Assembly: GCF_024746835.1 (NCBI RefSeq)
Contig: NZ_CP080531.1
Span: 4,174,001 to 4,238,000, forward strand
Direction of reading: 5' to 3'
Origin: Mesorhizobium sp. AR02
Lineage (GTDB): Bacteria > Pseudomonadota > Alphaproteobacteria > Rhizobiales > Rhizobiaceae
Length of the DNA: 64,000 bases
In this document: positions 38,863-47,432 of the stretch, piece by piece
Numbering within the stretch: position 1 is the stretch's first letter
Layout: each line of letters opens with the position of its first letter
Notes under the pieces: model-generated
Told to the model about the DNA's origin: nothing
What the model saw: the letters and a program-made list of their open reading frames with translations, nothing else
Database searches by the model: none
Program-made: the position numbers and the translations under genes

Positions 38863-38950
38863 AAAACCCGGGGTATTTTCTGGCGAAAAACCCGGGGTAT
38901 TTTCTGGCGAAAAACCCGGGGTATTTTCTGGCGAAAAACCCGGGGTATTT
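38863..38950. repeat. 24-bp tandem array (four copies)
   Basis: AAAACCCGGGGTATTT begins at 38863, 38887, 38911 and 38935, a strict 24-bp period. The spacer TCTGGCGA is the same in the first three. Each copy holds a partial dyad of CCCGGG with AAAA and TTTT on its sides. The array lies 135 bp upstream of the nucleotidase start and just past the omp10 terminator. Confidence 0.95.
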
Positions 38951-38960
38951 GCAAATGCAA

Positions 38961-38994
38961 AAAAGGACGGCGGCCACAGGGCCGCCGTCCTTTT
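38961..38994. terminator. Strong terminator after omp10
   Basis: AAAAGGACGGCGGCC-ACAG-GGCCGCCGTCCTTTT, a 15-bp perfect stem with A and T tracts on the two sides. It ends the omp10 message on the minus strand and could also stop plus-strand transcription. Confidence 0.92.
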
Positions 38995-39012
38995 AGCTCG
39001 GTCAGTGTTGGT

Positions 39013-39390
39013 TCAAGTACGACGCGTAAACACGAAGTTCTTGCCAGCCGAGTCTGTGCAGTTGAGCTGGTTGATGGAGACCATCAGGCAGTTGGTGTTG
39101 ATCTGCGTGTGGCGGATCAGCGAGGTGCCGGTGATCTCGAGGGACGTGGCGCCGGTCATGGTGTAGGAACCCTCGGCGAATGGCTCTCCAGTCTCGGCGG
39201 AAACAGTCTTGTATTTTCCGCCGTTGAATGTCGAAAGTGCCTTGCCCGTGCCGTCGATCCACGAACCTTCGACGCCTTTCGGTGCTGCCGCCATTGGCGG
39301 CTGGTCAGGACCGGTGGTGGTGCAGGCAGCGAGCATCAGGGCAACCGAACCCGCCACGCCCATCGAAAGAACTTTGCGCGCAATAGTCAT
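39013..39390 (-). CDS. omp10: Outer-membrane lipoprotein, Omp10 type
   Basis: This 125-residue lipoprotein has a signal sequence with lipobox ALMLAAC and lipidated Cys23. The mature part GVEGSWIDGTGKALSTFNGG, GEPFAEGSYT and SINQLNCTDSAGKNFVFTRR follows the pattern I recall for Brucella Omp10 (GIEGSW, SSFNGG, LAEGNY, QLNCTSSAGS, LTRR). It should sit in the outer membrane with a small beta-barrel of the Omp10/protease-inhibitor type. The ATG at 39390 has GGAGAGGATT upstream; the longer frame to 39603 is not supported. Confidence 0.85.
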   Translation of the reverse strand: MTIARKVLSMGVAGSVALMLAACTTTGPDQPPMAAAPKGVEGSWIDGTGKALSTFNGGKYKTVSAETGEPFAEGSYTMTGATSLEITGTSLIRHTQINTNCLMVSINQLNCTDSAGKNFVFTRRT

Positions 39391-39572
39391 CTGAAATCCT
39401 CTCCAAACGCATCGGCCCAAGAATCGGTTTTCGATTTTGGCAGGCGCGATGCGAACGTCCAAAGTACTGAAGCGGCGTGCGTCCGACGGGACGCGCGCTG
39501 CTCCAGGCCGCATCTCTTCAATCGCCCGATTTCCGGGCGATTGCAAGGCAATGGCGCATGGTGCGCGCGACG

Positions 39573-41018
39573 CTATCGGACGAGGATGTTGCGGAATTGC
39601 CACGGATCGCTGCGGTCGAGGTCCTCCGGGAACAGCCCCGGGCGTCTGTCGAGCGGCGTCCAGTCGGTATAATGGCCTTCGACCGGTCCGAGATAGGGCG
39701 ACTGCACTTCCAGGCAGCGCTTGTAGTCCATCTCGTCGGCCTCGACGATGCCGGCATCCGGGTTTTCCAGCGCCCAGACCATGCCGGCCAGAACCGCAGA
39801 GGTGACCTGCATGCCGGTGGCGTTCTGATAGGGCGCCAGCTTGCGCGCCTCGGCGAGCGAGAGGTGCGAGCCATACCAGTAGGCATTCTTGTCGTGGCCG
39901 TAGAGCAGGACGCCGAGCTCGTCGACACCGTCGACCAGCTCGTTCTCGTCAAGCACGTGGTGCACCGGCTGAGGCTTGCCGGCGGCGCCGAACATCTCGT
40001 CCAGCGACAGCATCGCATCGTTGCAGGGATGGTAGGCGTAATGGCAGGTCGGCCGGTATTGGACCTTGCCTTTCTTGGAGCGCACGGTGAAGAAATCGGC
40101 GATCGAGATCGCCTCGTTGTGCGTCACAAGCAGGCCGTATTGCGGGCCTGGCGTCGGGCACCAGGAGCGCACGCGCGTGTTGGCGCCGGGCTGCTCCAGA
40201 TAGATCGCGGCCTTGGAGCCGTGCTTGTGCTTCTTGCCGTTCTTCGGCATCCATTTCTCATGCGTGCCCCAGCCGAGTTCGGCCGGCTGCAGGCCCTCGG
40301 AGATGAAGCCCTCGACCGACCAGGTGTTCCAGAACACATCCATCGGCTTCGGCTTCTTGGCGCGCTGGGTGTCGCGCTCGGCGATATGGATGCCCTTCAC
40401 GCCGGCCTTCTTCATCAGCTTGGCCCAGCCCTCGCGGTCTTCCTGCGCGGGCTCCGAGAACTCCAGGCCAAGATCGGTGGCGAGGTTGACCAGCGCCTGC
40501 TTGACGAACCACGAAACCATGCCGGGGTTGGCACCGCAGGTCGACACGGCGGTGGCGCCGCCCGGTCTGTCGTGCTTTTCCTTGATCAGCGCTTCGCGCA
40601 GCGCATAGTTGGTGCGGCTGGCATTGTCGGCCTTGGCGTCGAAATAGAAGCCGGGCCACGGCTCGACGACGGTGTCGATGTAGAGCACGCCGAGCTTGCG
40701 GCAGAGCCGCATCAGGTCTACCGAGCCGGTATCGACCGACAAATTGACGCAAAAGCCCTGGCCGCCGCCATTAGTCAGCAGCGGCGTCAGAAGCTTCTTG
40801 TAGTTCTTCTCGGTCACCGCTTCCTGGACGAAGGCGATGCCGCGCTCGTCGAGCAGCTTGCGGTCGGTATCGCGTGGGTCGAGGACCGTCATGCGCGACT
40901 TGTCGAACTTGAAATGGCGTTCGATGAGCGGCAGCGTTCCCCGTCCGATCGAGCCGAAGCCGATCATCACCACGGGGCCGGTGATCTCACCGTAAACGGG
41001 CCAGTTTTCATTCGCCAT
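39573..41018 (-). CDS. hss: Homospermidine synthase
   Basis: This 481-residue NAD-dependent enzyme makes homospermidine from two putrescine units (or putrescine and spermidine). It starts MANENWPVYGEITGP, with the Rossmann fingerprint VVMIGFGSIGRGTLPLIERH directly after. Other blocks are GFCVNLSVDTGSVDLMRLC, STCGANPGMVSWFVKQALVN, GWGTHEKWMPKNGKKH and DEMDYKRCLEVQSPYLGPV. Homospermidine is a main polyamine of rhizobia. ATG 41018 has AAGGAG about 13 bases upstream. It is a single gene. The gap to omp10 (39391-39572) holds nothing I recognise. Confidence 0.94.
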   Translation of the reverse strand: MANENWPVYGEITGPVVMIGFGSIGRGTLPLIERHFKFDKSRMTVLDPRDTDRKLLDERGIAFVQEAVTEKNYKKLLTPLLTNGGGQGFCVNLSVDTGSVDLMRLCRKLGVLYIDTVVEPWPGFYFDAKADNASRTNYALREALIKEKHDRPGGATAVSTCGANPGMVSWFVKQALVNLATDLGLEFSEPAQEDREGWAKLMKKAGVKGIHIAERDTQRAKKPKPMDVFWNTWSVEGFISEGLQPAELGWGTHEKWMPKNGKKHKHGSKAAIYLEQPGANTRVRSWCPTPGPQYGLLVTHNEAISIADFFTVRSKKGKVQYRPTCHYAYHPCNDAMLSLDEMFGAAGKPQPVHHVLDENELVDGVDELGVLLYGHDKNAYWYGSHLSLAEARKLAPYQNATGMQVTSAVLAGMVWALENPDAGIVEADEMDYKRCLEVQSPYLGPVEGHYTDWTPLDRRPGLFPEDLDRSDPWQFRNILVR

Positions 41019-41129
41019 TTTATCGAGCACTCCTTCGGACACGTGCAAAAACCCGGGCATTTTCGCCCAACGGTCATGCGCTACATCACAGATCATTGTC
41101 ATAAACCAGCGAAAAGCGCCAACCTGAGG

Positions 41130-42068
41130 CTAGCCGTCCCTGGCCATGTGGTTAAGGACCGACATCAGCCGGGCGCGGTCTGATGTCAGGCCCTTATAGT
41201 CGAGCTGGTCGAGATCGAGCGCTTCCAATTGAGCGGCAAAAGACACTGCGAGCGTTGCCCGGTCGGGATGCCGCGCCAGTACGGCGAGCGGGTCGAGATG
41301 GATGCGGATGGTGAACAGGATGTCGCGTGAGGACGGCAGCTTGCGCAGCGTCTGACGCTCGACGCGGATGAAGGCGTGCGCCTTGACGTCACCGTCAGGG
41401 AAGCGTGTCGGCCGGTTGGTGGCGCGGTCGATGCGCTCGACATTCGATAGCGGATGGTAGAGCGCATTGTCGGCCTGGATCGACCAGTTGAAGCGCTCGA
41501 CCGCCTGGCCCTGCAGACCGTCGAACATGCGGTTGATCAATGCGGCGGGGCGCGTGCCCGGGCCGAAGCCCGGCACAGGCTCATGGATCTGCTGCAGCGG
41601 CTTGCCGAACTTTTCGAGCAGCGACCAGGACGAGGGAAAGCACAGCGAACCCGCCGCGAGCCGCCAGCCGCTGTCGTCGCGGCGCATCAGGATCAGGTCT
41701 TCCTGGACCAGCAGCGAGGCTGCGACCAGCGGCGCGCCGGCAAGACCCGAAGGCAGGGCAGGGTGGTTCGCGGCGTCGACCACCTCGACGCCCGCATCGG
41801 TGCGGCGATGGGTGTTTGGAAATCTCTCCGGCAGGTACGCGCCGAGCAAGTCGAGCACTTCGCCCTGGGCGTCCCGTGTACCGTCCTCCTCGACGAAAAC
41901 CCGTTCGGGGATTTCAGCATAAAGCCGGCGCTTCTCGGCGAGATAGGGCAGGAGATGGCTGTCGACCTCGATCCAGCTTGCGGGGTCGAGCGGCTTCAGG
42001 CCGATGTTGAACAGCTTCGACGAGCCATCATAAGGGGTGTGGGTAGGCAGGGCCTCGACCAAGCTCAT
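41130..42068 (-). CDS. DUF3445 protein (haem-dependent oxidative N-demethylase-like)
   Basis: This 312-residue protein resembles the DUF3445 family, which includes the alpha subunit of a haem-dependent oxidative N-demethylase. Typical blocks are NIGLKPLDPASWIEVDSHLL, LVAASLLVQEDLILMRRDDS and GWRLAAGSLCFPSSWSLLEK, then GKPLQQIHEPVPGFGPGTR and FIRVERQTLRKLPSSRDILF. The ATG at 42068 overlaps the stop of the YciI gene by ATGA and has AAGGAAGC before it. The reductase and other subunits of the known enzyme are not nearby, so the electron donor and substrate are open. Confidence 0.85.
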   Translation of the reverse strand: MSLVEALPTHTPYDGSSKLFNIGLKPLDPASWIEVDSHLLPYLAEKRRLYAEIPERVFVEEDGTRDAQGEVLDLLGAYLPERFPNTHRRTDAGVEVVDAANHPALPSGLAGAPLVAASLLVQEDLILMRRDDSGWRLAAGSLCFPSSWSLLEKFGKPLQQIHEPVPGFGPGTRPAALINRMFDGLQGQAVERFNWSIQADNALYHPLSNVERIDRATNRPTRFPDGDVKAHAFIRVERQTLRKLPSSRDILFTIRIHLDPLAVLARHPDRATLAVSFAAQLEALDLDQLDYKGLTSDRARLMSVLNHMARDG

Positions 42069-42352
42069 GCTTCCTTGAAAGCGTCGAGACCGCCGGCGGT
42101 CATCCTGGCCAGGAATTCGGTGACGTCGTAGTCCGCGGCACCCGCCTTGGCGAAGGGGTCGGCAGCCAGCCTGGCGTCGAGGATTTCGCGCGGGCCTTGC
42201 GCGATGATCATGCCTCCGGTCCGCGGTTTCTTCGGCCCGGAGGCGATGAAGATGCCCTCCGCATAGCAGGCCCTCAGCCATTCGATATGCGCCGCCTGCA
42301 AGCGGTCGATCTCGGTCAACGGCACCTTGTAGTTCAGCGAAACGACGAACAT
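42065..42352 (-). CDS. YciI-like protein
   Basis: This 95-residue dimeric alpha-beta barrel protein starts MFVVSLNYKVPLTEIDRLQA and continues with HIEWLRACYAEGIFIASGPK and GGMIIAQGPREILDARLAAD. The HIEWL His and the later Asp (ADPFAKAGAADYDV) are at the positions usually conserved in YciI. Its reaction is unknown. It is coupled by ATGA to the DUF3445 gene and follows pabC by 13 bp, so pabB, pabC, yciI and DUF3445 genes may be one message. Confidence 0.87.
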   Translation of the reverse strand: MFVVSLNYKVPLTEIDRLQAAHIEWLRACYAEGIFIASGPKKPRTGGMIIAQGPREILDARLAADPFAKAGAADYDVTEFLARMTAGGLDAFKEA

Positions 42353-42365
42353 GGCATTCTCCTGG

Positions 42366-43028
42366 TCACACCAGCTTTGCGGGAATCAGGCCGCGCAGCG
42401 AATTGCCGACAAAGAGAGCCTTGGCCGACTTCAGATCATCGTAGGTGTAGATCGCTTCCGCCGCCCGGCCTTCATCCAGAAGCTCGGCGCGCAATACGCC
42501 AGGCAGCAGGCCGCAATCGAGCCGGGGCGTTGCCAGCACGCCGTCGCCGAAATCGGCGAAGACATTGGTGATGGTGCCTTCGCAGATTTCGCCGCGCTCA
42601 TTGGCCAGGATCACCTCGTCGGCCTGGGTGACGAGATATTCGGAACGGGCATGGGTGTAGAGTTGCCGCCGGCTGGTCTTGTGGCGCAGCAGCGTGTTGC
42701 TTGAATCGAGCCGCGTCCGCGCCAGCCGCAGCACCCAGACCTTGTCGGCGGCCAGCGGTTCGTAGGGTTGCGCCGAGGCGGTGGCTTCGCCGTTGCGCGC
42801 CAAAGCGAGCCGCGTGCGCATGGCGGTCTGGGAGCCGTCGATCGCGTTGCCTAGCACGGCGCCTATTCCCTGCGGATCGCAGGCAAAGCCGAGCTCCGCC
42901 GCCGAGCCATAGAGGCGTGCAAGGTGGCGATCGAAGCGCAGGAAGCCCGTCCCGGTCTGCCAGCGCATGGTCTCGATCAGCTCGAAATCGGCGGTGTCCC
43001 CGTCGCGAAGCGGGCTTTGAGCAGACAC
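42366..43028 (-). CDS. pabC: Aminotransferase class IV, probable aminodeoxychorismate lyase
   Basis: This 220-residue PLP protein is of the PabC/IlvE fold. It starts at a GTG (43026-43028) and reads DFELIETMRWQTGTGFLRFD. The PLP Lys is expected in LLRHKTSRRQLYTHA, and the Glu in ANERGEICEGTITNVF. It would release p-aminobenzoate and pyruvate from the aminodeoxychorismate made by PabB. It overlaps the end of pabB by 52 bp in another frame. The only later ATG (42968) would cut off the first 20 residues. Confidence 0.85.
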   Translation of the reverse strand: MSAQSPLRDGDTADFELIETMRWQTGTGFLRFDRHLARLYGSAAELGFACDPQGIGAVLGNAIDGSQTAMRTRLALARNGEATASAQPYEPLAADKVWVLRLARTRLDSSNTLLRHKTSRRQLYTHARSEYLVTQADEVILANERGEICEGTITNVFADFGDGVLATPRLDCGLLPGVLRAELLDEGRAAEAIYTYDDLKSAKALFVGNSLRGLIPAKLV

Positions 43029-44122
43029 TCCTGATACTCCTCCTCAGGCGTCGAATCGAAGACAATGCCGCCGCCGACATTGTAGACGGCCTCGCCACTG
43101 GCAAAGAGCGAGATGGTGCGGATCGCCACGGAAAAGCGCATCGTGCCGCCGGGCGCGATCCAGCCGATGGCGCCGCAGTAGACGTCGCGCGGCGTGCCCT
43201 CCAGATCGTGCAGGATCTCCATGGCACGGATTTTGGGCGCGCCGGTGATCGAGCCACAGGGAAAGAGTGCTGCGAAGATCTGGCGGATCGAGAGCCCCGG
43301 CAGCAGCTTCGCCCTGACGTCGCTCACCATCTGGTGGACGGTCGGGTAGCTCTCGATGCGGAACAGTTCCGGCACCTCCAAGGTGCCGACCTCGCTGATC
43401 AGCGAGATGTCGTTGCGCAGGAGGTCGACGATCATCCGGTTCTCGGCCTGGTTCTTTTCGTCATTGCGCAGGAAGGTCTTCTGCCGCTCGTCTTCGGCCT
43501 TGGTCGCGCCACGCGGGGCCGTGCCTTTCATCGGATGCGTCTCGATCATCCCGGCGGCATTGATCTCGAAGAACAGTTCAGGCGAGCGCGACAGCACGAT
43601 CGGGTCACCCAGCGCCACCAGCGCGCCATACTTCACCGGCTGGCGCTCGGTCAGGGCGTTGAAGGCGGCAAGCGGGTCGCCAGACCATTGCGCCTGCACC
43701 GGAAAGGTCAGATTGCCCTGGTAGCAATCGCCTTGCCTGATGTGTTGATGCAGCCGCGAGAAGCGTTTCTCATAATCCTCGAACGACCAGGCCGCCCTTG
43801 CATCGAAGATCGGGCCGTTGGTCGCTGCTGCGTTGCGCGGCGGCACCGCTTCTTCGGCCGGAGTGTCGAAGACGCCGAGGCAGACCAACGGTGCGCGACG
43901 TCCCTTCGGCAGCAAGGGAACGAGTTTCGGTTCGAGCAGGTAGCCAGCCTCATAGGAGAAATAGCCGGCCAGCCATTTGCCGGCATCGTGCGCGGCCTGT
44001 GCTGCTTGCAACGCCGCCGGGAAGTCCTTTGCCTCATGCGCCACGATGATGTCAGCAGGCCGGTCGAAGACGAGCTGACGCGCGCTTTCGTCGTTGCGGA
44101 AAATGGCGGCGGGCAGGGACAT
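42977..44122 (-). CDS. pabB: Aminodeoxychorismate synthase component I
   Basis: This 381-residue chorismate-binding enzyme aminates chorismate for folate synthesis. The C-terminal catalytic blocks are visible: SRSPELFFEINAAGMIETHP then MKGTAPRGATKAEDE, NRMIVDLLRNDISLISEVGT, YPTVHQMVSDVRAKLLPG, and FPCGSITGAPKIRAMEILHD. The N-terminal part is short (about 100 residues), as in the stand-alone PabB of many alphaproteobacteria. No glutaminase (PabA) gene is nearby; TrpG may serve. It overlaps pabC by 52 bp, close to a natural PabB-PabC fusion. Confidence 0.93.
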   Translation of the reverse strand: MSLPAAIFRNDESARQLVFDRPADIIVAHEAKDFPAALQAAQAAHDAGKWLAGYFSYEAGYLLEPKLVPLLPKGRRAPLVCLGVFDTPAEEAVPPRNAAATNGPIFDARAAWSFEDYEKRFSRLHQHIRQGDCYQGNLTFPVQAQWSGDPLAAFNALTERQPVKYGALVALGDPIVLSRSPELFFEINAAGMIETHPMKGTAPRGATKAEDERQKTFLRNDEKNQAENRMIVDLLRNDISLISEVGTLEVPELFRIESYPTVHQMVSDVRAKLLPGLSIRQIFAALFPCGSITGAPKIRAMEILHDLEGTPRDVYCGAIGWIAPGGTMRFSVAIRTISLFASGEAVYNVGGGIVFDSTPEEEYQECLLKARFATGTPPISS

Positions 44123-44237
44123 GGGACTCGGGTGCTGCGGTCAATGAAGCCGTTGACCGCTCTATATGGGGGGCCGCCTGCGCGCAATCGAGGGAACGTC
44201 ACCTTGCCCCTTAAAGCCGACCTGCTGGATCGGGTCG

Positions 44238-44274
44238 GCAAAAACAAACCGGCGGCGCCCGTGGCGCCGCCGGC
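44238..44274 (-). terminator. Terminator of the coiled-coil/HhH gene
   Basis: On the minus strand CCGGCGGCGCC-ACG-GGCGCCGCCGG is followed by TTTGTTTTTG. It is an 11-bp perfect stem 22 bp past the stop codon. Confidence 0.92.
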
Positions 44275-44295
44275 TGTGATCCTTGCTTCGGCCGC

Positions 44296-45060
44296 TCAGG
44301 TGTTGCTGGCGGTTCCCGCCGAAGGAAATTGCTTGGCGAATTCCGCCTCGTTGCCGGCCGCCAGCAACTTGGCCTGTTCGACCCAGCGCTCGCGCTCGAC
44401 ACGGCCACCGAATTGCAGGGCGTGCTCGATCCGCTCGATGTCGGCGGCCGTCCAGGCGGCGATCTGGGCGAAGCTGGTCACGCCTTGTCCCTTGAGCAGC
44501 TTCTCGTTGACAGGGCCGATGCCGATCAGCCTGCGCAGGTTGTCTGGCTTGGCCGTGGCTGGCCTGGCTGGCGCCGGTGCGGCTGTCTTGGCAGCTGCTG
44601 CCTTGGGAGCGGCCGCGCTCTTGGTTGCAGAGCCGGCGGCTGCGGGTTTGCTCGCCGCGGGTTTGGCTGGAGCCGCGGCCTTGGCCGCGGCGGGTTTCGC
44701 CGCTGCCGGCTTTGCCGCGGCTGGTTTGGCCGGTGCAGCCTTGGCCGCCGGAGTGGATTTGGCCGTGGCCGGCGTCGACATCAGGGTGGCTGATGGTTGA
44801 CTGGCGGCCTTTGCTCCGCCAGCACCCGTGGATGCCTGCGCCTCGCGCAACTGTCGCTCGAGGTCGGCGCGGGTCTTGCCGCATGCATTGAGTTCGCCGG
44901 TCAGGCGGTCGCTGTCGGCGCGCAGCCGGTCGCGCTCGCTGCGGGTGCGGTCGAGGTCGCCGCGCAGGCTGTCGAGTTCACCACGCAGGCGGCCCCAGAT
45001 AAACCAGCCAACCAACACGCCTACCAGGAACGCCAGGACCACGTAGAAAAAAGTGCCCAT
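44296..45060 (-). CDS. Membrane-anchored coiled-coil protein with Ala/Lys/Pro linker and HhH-like C-terminal domain
   Basis: This 254-residue protein has four parts. Residues 4-22 are a membrane anchor (FFYVVLAFLVGVLVGWFIWG). Residues 23-75 are a charged heptad-like coil (RGELDSLRGDLDRTRSERDR). Residues 85-170 are low-complexity AKPAA repeats like histone-H1 tails. Residues 173-235 form a helix-hairpin-helix-like domain (DNLRRLIGIGPVNEKLLKGQ; GVTSFAQIAAWTAADIERIE). The last part resembles domains found next to ribosomal L21-like or NADH-dehydrogenase-annotated proteins in rhizobia. It could bind DNA near the membrane, but this is only inference. Confidence 0.8.
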   Translation of the reverse strand: MGTFFYVVLAFLVGVLVGWFIWGRLRGELDSLRGDLDRTRSERDRLRADSDRLTGELNACGKTRADLERQLREAQASTGAGGAKAASQPSATLMSTPATAKSTPAAKAAPAKPAAAKPAAAKPAAAKAAAPAKPAASKPAAAGSATKSAAAPKAAAAKTAAPAPARPATAKPDNLRRLIGIGPVNEKLLKGQGVTSFAQIAAWTAADIERIEHALQFGGRVERERWVEQAKLLAAGNEAEFAKQFPSAGTASNT

Positions 45061-45420
45061 TGTCTCTCTCCAGTCAGATCCGTCTGCCGTGGGTCATGAC
45101 CTTCGGCGATGGACTACTCGATGATGGTTCCGCGGGTTCGCAGAACAGCCGGCTTCGGTTCGAGCTGTTGGCGATCGGCTTTGCTTGCCCATGGCCAACG
45201 GCCGTTGTCGCGTTCGCCTGAGCGTCACGGCCGGCTGAGATTTTCCCTCGCCGATCCGCATGTGCTCCGGCTGAGCTTGCAGCGAAGGCTATCATAGAGC
45301 TTGCGGAAAGCTACGGGAAAACGTCCGTCGAGAGTTCTTCAAGAACAAATATTTAGCGCAAGAATAGTGCGATCCCAACATGCATTCCGGCTAAACTGTT
45401 CTTGGCAGGATGGAGAAGTC
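45061..45420. other. Intergenic stretch without recognised gene
   Basis: The 360 bp between divergent-looking units hold only short unsupported ORFs. A small palindrome GTTCTTCAAGAAC lies at 45336-45348 in an A/T-rich patch, and may be a regulator site. No RNA gene or terminator is seen. Confidence 0.4.
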
Positions 45421-47259
45421 TCAACCGTCGAGCGTTTCCAGTTCGTCGATCAGGCCGCTGATGACACCGAGCCCGATCTGCCAGAAGGCGGGGTCGGTGG
45501 CGTCGAGGCCGAAGGGCGCCAGAAGCTGCGAGTGATGCTTGGTGCCGCCGGCGCGCAGCATCTCGAAATACTTGTCCTGGAAGCCGCGCTCGGCGTTCTG
45601 GTAGACGGCGTAGAGCGAGTTCACCAGGCAGTCGCCGAAAGCATAGGCATAGACGTAGAAGGGCGAATGGATGAAGTGCGGGATGTAGGTCCAGAACACC
45701 TCGTAGCCGTCGCGCAGTTTGATCGCGGGACCGAGGCTTTCGGCCTGCACTTCCAGCCAGAACTGGCCGAGCCTGTCGGACGTCAGTTCGCCGTTGCGGC
45801 GCTCGGCATGCACCTTGCGCTCGAATTCGTAGAAGGCGATCTGGCGGACCACCGTGTTGATCATGTCCTCGACCTTCTGGGCGAGCATGGCCTTGCGCTC
45901 ACGCCTGTCGGTGGTCTGCTCCAGCAGCGAGCGGAAGGTCAGCATCTCGCCGAAGACGGAAGCCGTCTCGGCCAGCGTCAGCGGCGTCGAGGCCATCAGC
46001 GCGCCCTGGCCGGCGGCCAGCACCTGGTGCACGCCGTGGCCGAGCTCATGCGCCAGCGTCATCACGTCGCGCGGCTTGCCCATGTAGTTGAGCAGCACGT
46101 AGGGGTGCGCCGACGGCACGGTCGGATGCGCAAAGGCGCCTGGCGACTTGCCCGGGCGCACCGGCGCGTCGATCCAGTTGCGGTCGAAGAAGGTGCGCGC
46201 GATCTCGGCCATCTCGGGGGAGAAGCGCTGATAGGCCGACAGCACGGTGTTCCTGGCTTCGTCCCAGCCGATCACCGCCTGCGGTGTCTCCGGCAGCGGC
46301 GCGTTGCGGTCCCAGTGGTTCATCACCTCCATGCCGAGCCAGCGCGCCTTCATCGCGTAGTAGCGGTGCGACAGGCGCGGATAGGCCTCGCGCACGGCGG
46401 TGGCGAGCGCATCGACCACGCCACGCTCGACACGGTTGGCGAGATGGCGTGAATCGGCGATGTCCTCGAAGCCGCGCCAGCGGTCGGATATTTCCTTGTC
46501 CTTGGCCAGCGTGTTGGTGATCAGCGTGAAGGTGCGCAAATTCTTGCGGAAGGTCGCGGCCAAGGCCTCGGAGGCGCGGCGGCGCACCTCGCCGTCGGCA
46601 TCCTGCAGGCGGTTGAGCGCCGGCTCCAGCGTCAGCTCCTCGCCATCGACGTCGAAGCGGAGGTCGGTCATCGTCTCATCGAACAGGCGGTTCCAGGCGC
46701 CGCGTCCGGTAATCGACTTCTCGTGGAAAAGCTGCTCGACGCGATCCTCGAGCTGGTAGGGTTTGTCCATTCTAAGGTCGAGCACCCAGGGCCGGTAGTG
46801 GCCGAAAGCGGAATCGGTCGCCAGCGCGCTCTCGATCGCGGCGTCCTCGATCAGGTTCAGTTCGAGCGCGAAGAACAGAAGATGCGCGCTGGCGTCGGTC
46901 ATCTTCTCCTGGATGTCGCCATAGAGCTTGGCGCGCTGCGGATCGGCGGTGTTGCCGGCATAGACCAGGCCGGCATAGGAGACGATGCGGCCGATCAGTT
47001 CCTCCAGCGCCTCGTAGGCGACCAGCGCCTCGCCCAGCCTGCCGGCGCTGCCGCGCCCGGCCTCGGCGGCGAGCGTGCCCTTCCAGCGGCTCTCGAAAGC
47101 GATCGCGTCGGCGGCGGCCCTGGCGATGTCACGCTTCAGTTCCGGGGCTTCCATGCCGGCATAGAGGTCGGCAAGGTTCCATTCCGGCAGATCGCCAAGC
47201 TCGGCCGCGCCCTGACCGGACGCCGGTGCCGCAAGCCGCCGACCAAACATCATGCGCAT
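45421..47259 (-). CDS. pepF: M3 family oligoendopeptidase F
   Basis: This cytoplasmic zinc peptidase of about 612 residues cleaves short peptides. The zinc motif is VMTLAHELGHGVHQVLA, and the third ligand Glu is in LAETASVFGEMLTF. The N-terminal helical part has EWNLADLYAGMEAPELKRDI and GRIVSYAGLVYAGNTADPQR, as in the M3B clade. Further conserved segments are FIHSPFYVYAYAFGDCLV and LYAVYQNAERGFQDKYFEML. The ATG at 47259 has GAAGG upstream; a TTG at 47265 is possible. Its start faces the sigma-54 regulator gene. Confidence 0.92.
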   Translation of the reverse strand: MRMMFGRRLAAPASGQGAAELGDLPEWNLADLYAGMEAPELKRDIARAAADAIAFESRWKGTLAAEAGRGSAGRLGEALVAYEALEELIGRIVSYAGLVYAGNTADPQRAKLYGDIQEKMTDASAHLLFFALELNLIEDAAIESALATDSAFGHYRPWVLDLRMDKPYQLEDRVEQLFHEKSITGRGAWNRLFDETMTDLRFDVDGEELTLEPALNRLQDADGEVRRRASEALAATFRKNLRTFTLITNTLAKDKEISDRWRGFEDIADSRHLANRVERGVVDALATAVREAYPRLSHRYYAMKARWLGMEVMNHWDRNAPLPETPQAVIGWDEARNTVLSAYQRFSPEMAEIARTFFDRNWIDAPVRPGKSPGAFAHPTVPSAHPYVLLNYMGKPRDVMTLAHELGHGVHQVLAAGQGALMASTPLTLAETASVFGEMLTFRSLLEQTTDRRERKAMLAQKVEDMINTVVRQIAFYEFERKVHAERRNGELTSDRLGQFWLEVQAESLGPAIKLRDGYEVFWTYIPHFIHSPFYVYAYAFGDCLVNSLYAVYQNAERGFQDKYFEMLRAGGTKHHSQLLAPFGLDATDPAFWQIGLGVISGLIDELETLDG

Positions 47260-47432
47260 CGACAATACCTTCTGTGAATCAAGGAGCCAGAATCAGGGGG
47301 CCAAAATCAAGGTGAATGAGCAAGCCGGTCAAATCCTAAGGAATTCGTTCACCGGGTTTTTTGAAACCTTATTTAGAACCCTGTGCCAAGATGATCCATG
47401 GGGATTTCGAGCGCGGGCAGTTCAAGACAGTC

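Noticed and set aside
38863..38950. Short CRISPR array
   Set aside because: Units of 24 bp follow each other with identical spacers and no cas genes are nearby, so it is a tandem repeat.
38750..38977. Possible peptide with repeated KYPGFFAR units on the minus strand
   Set aside because: It is only the translation of the 24-bp DNA array. No ribosome-binding site and a terminator right upstream on that strand.
45074..45295. 73-codon ORF on the minus strand
   Set aside because: No motif and no ribosome-binding site; composition fits non-coding DNA.
45336..45348. LexA box
   Set aside because: GTTCTTCAAGAAC is a palindrome, but the alphaproteobacterial LexA site is the direct repeat GTTC-N7-GTTC, which is not present.
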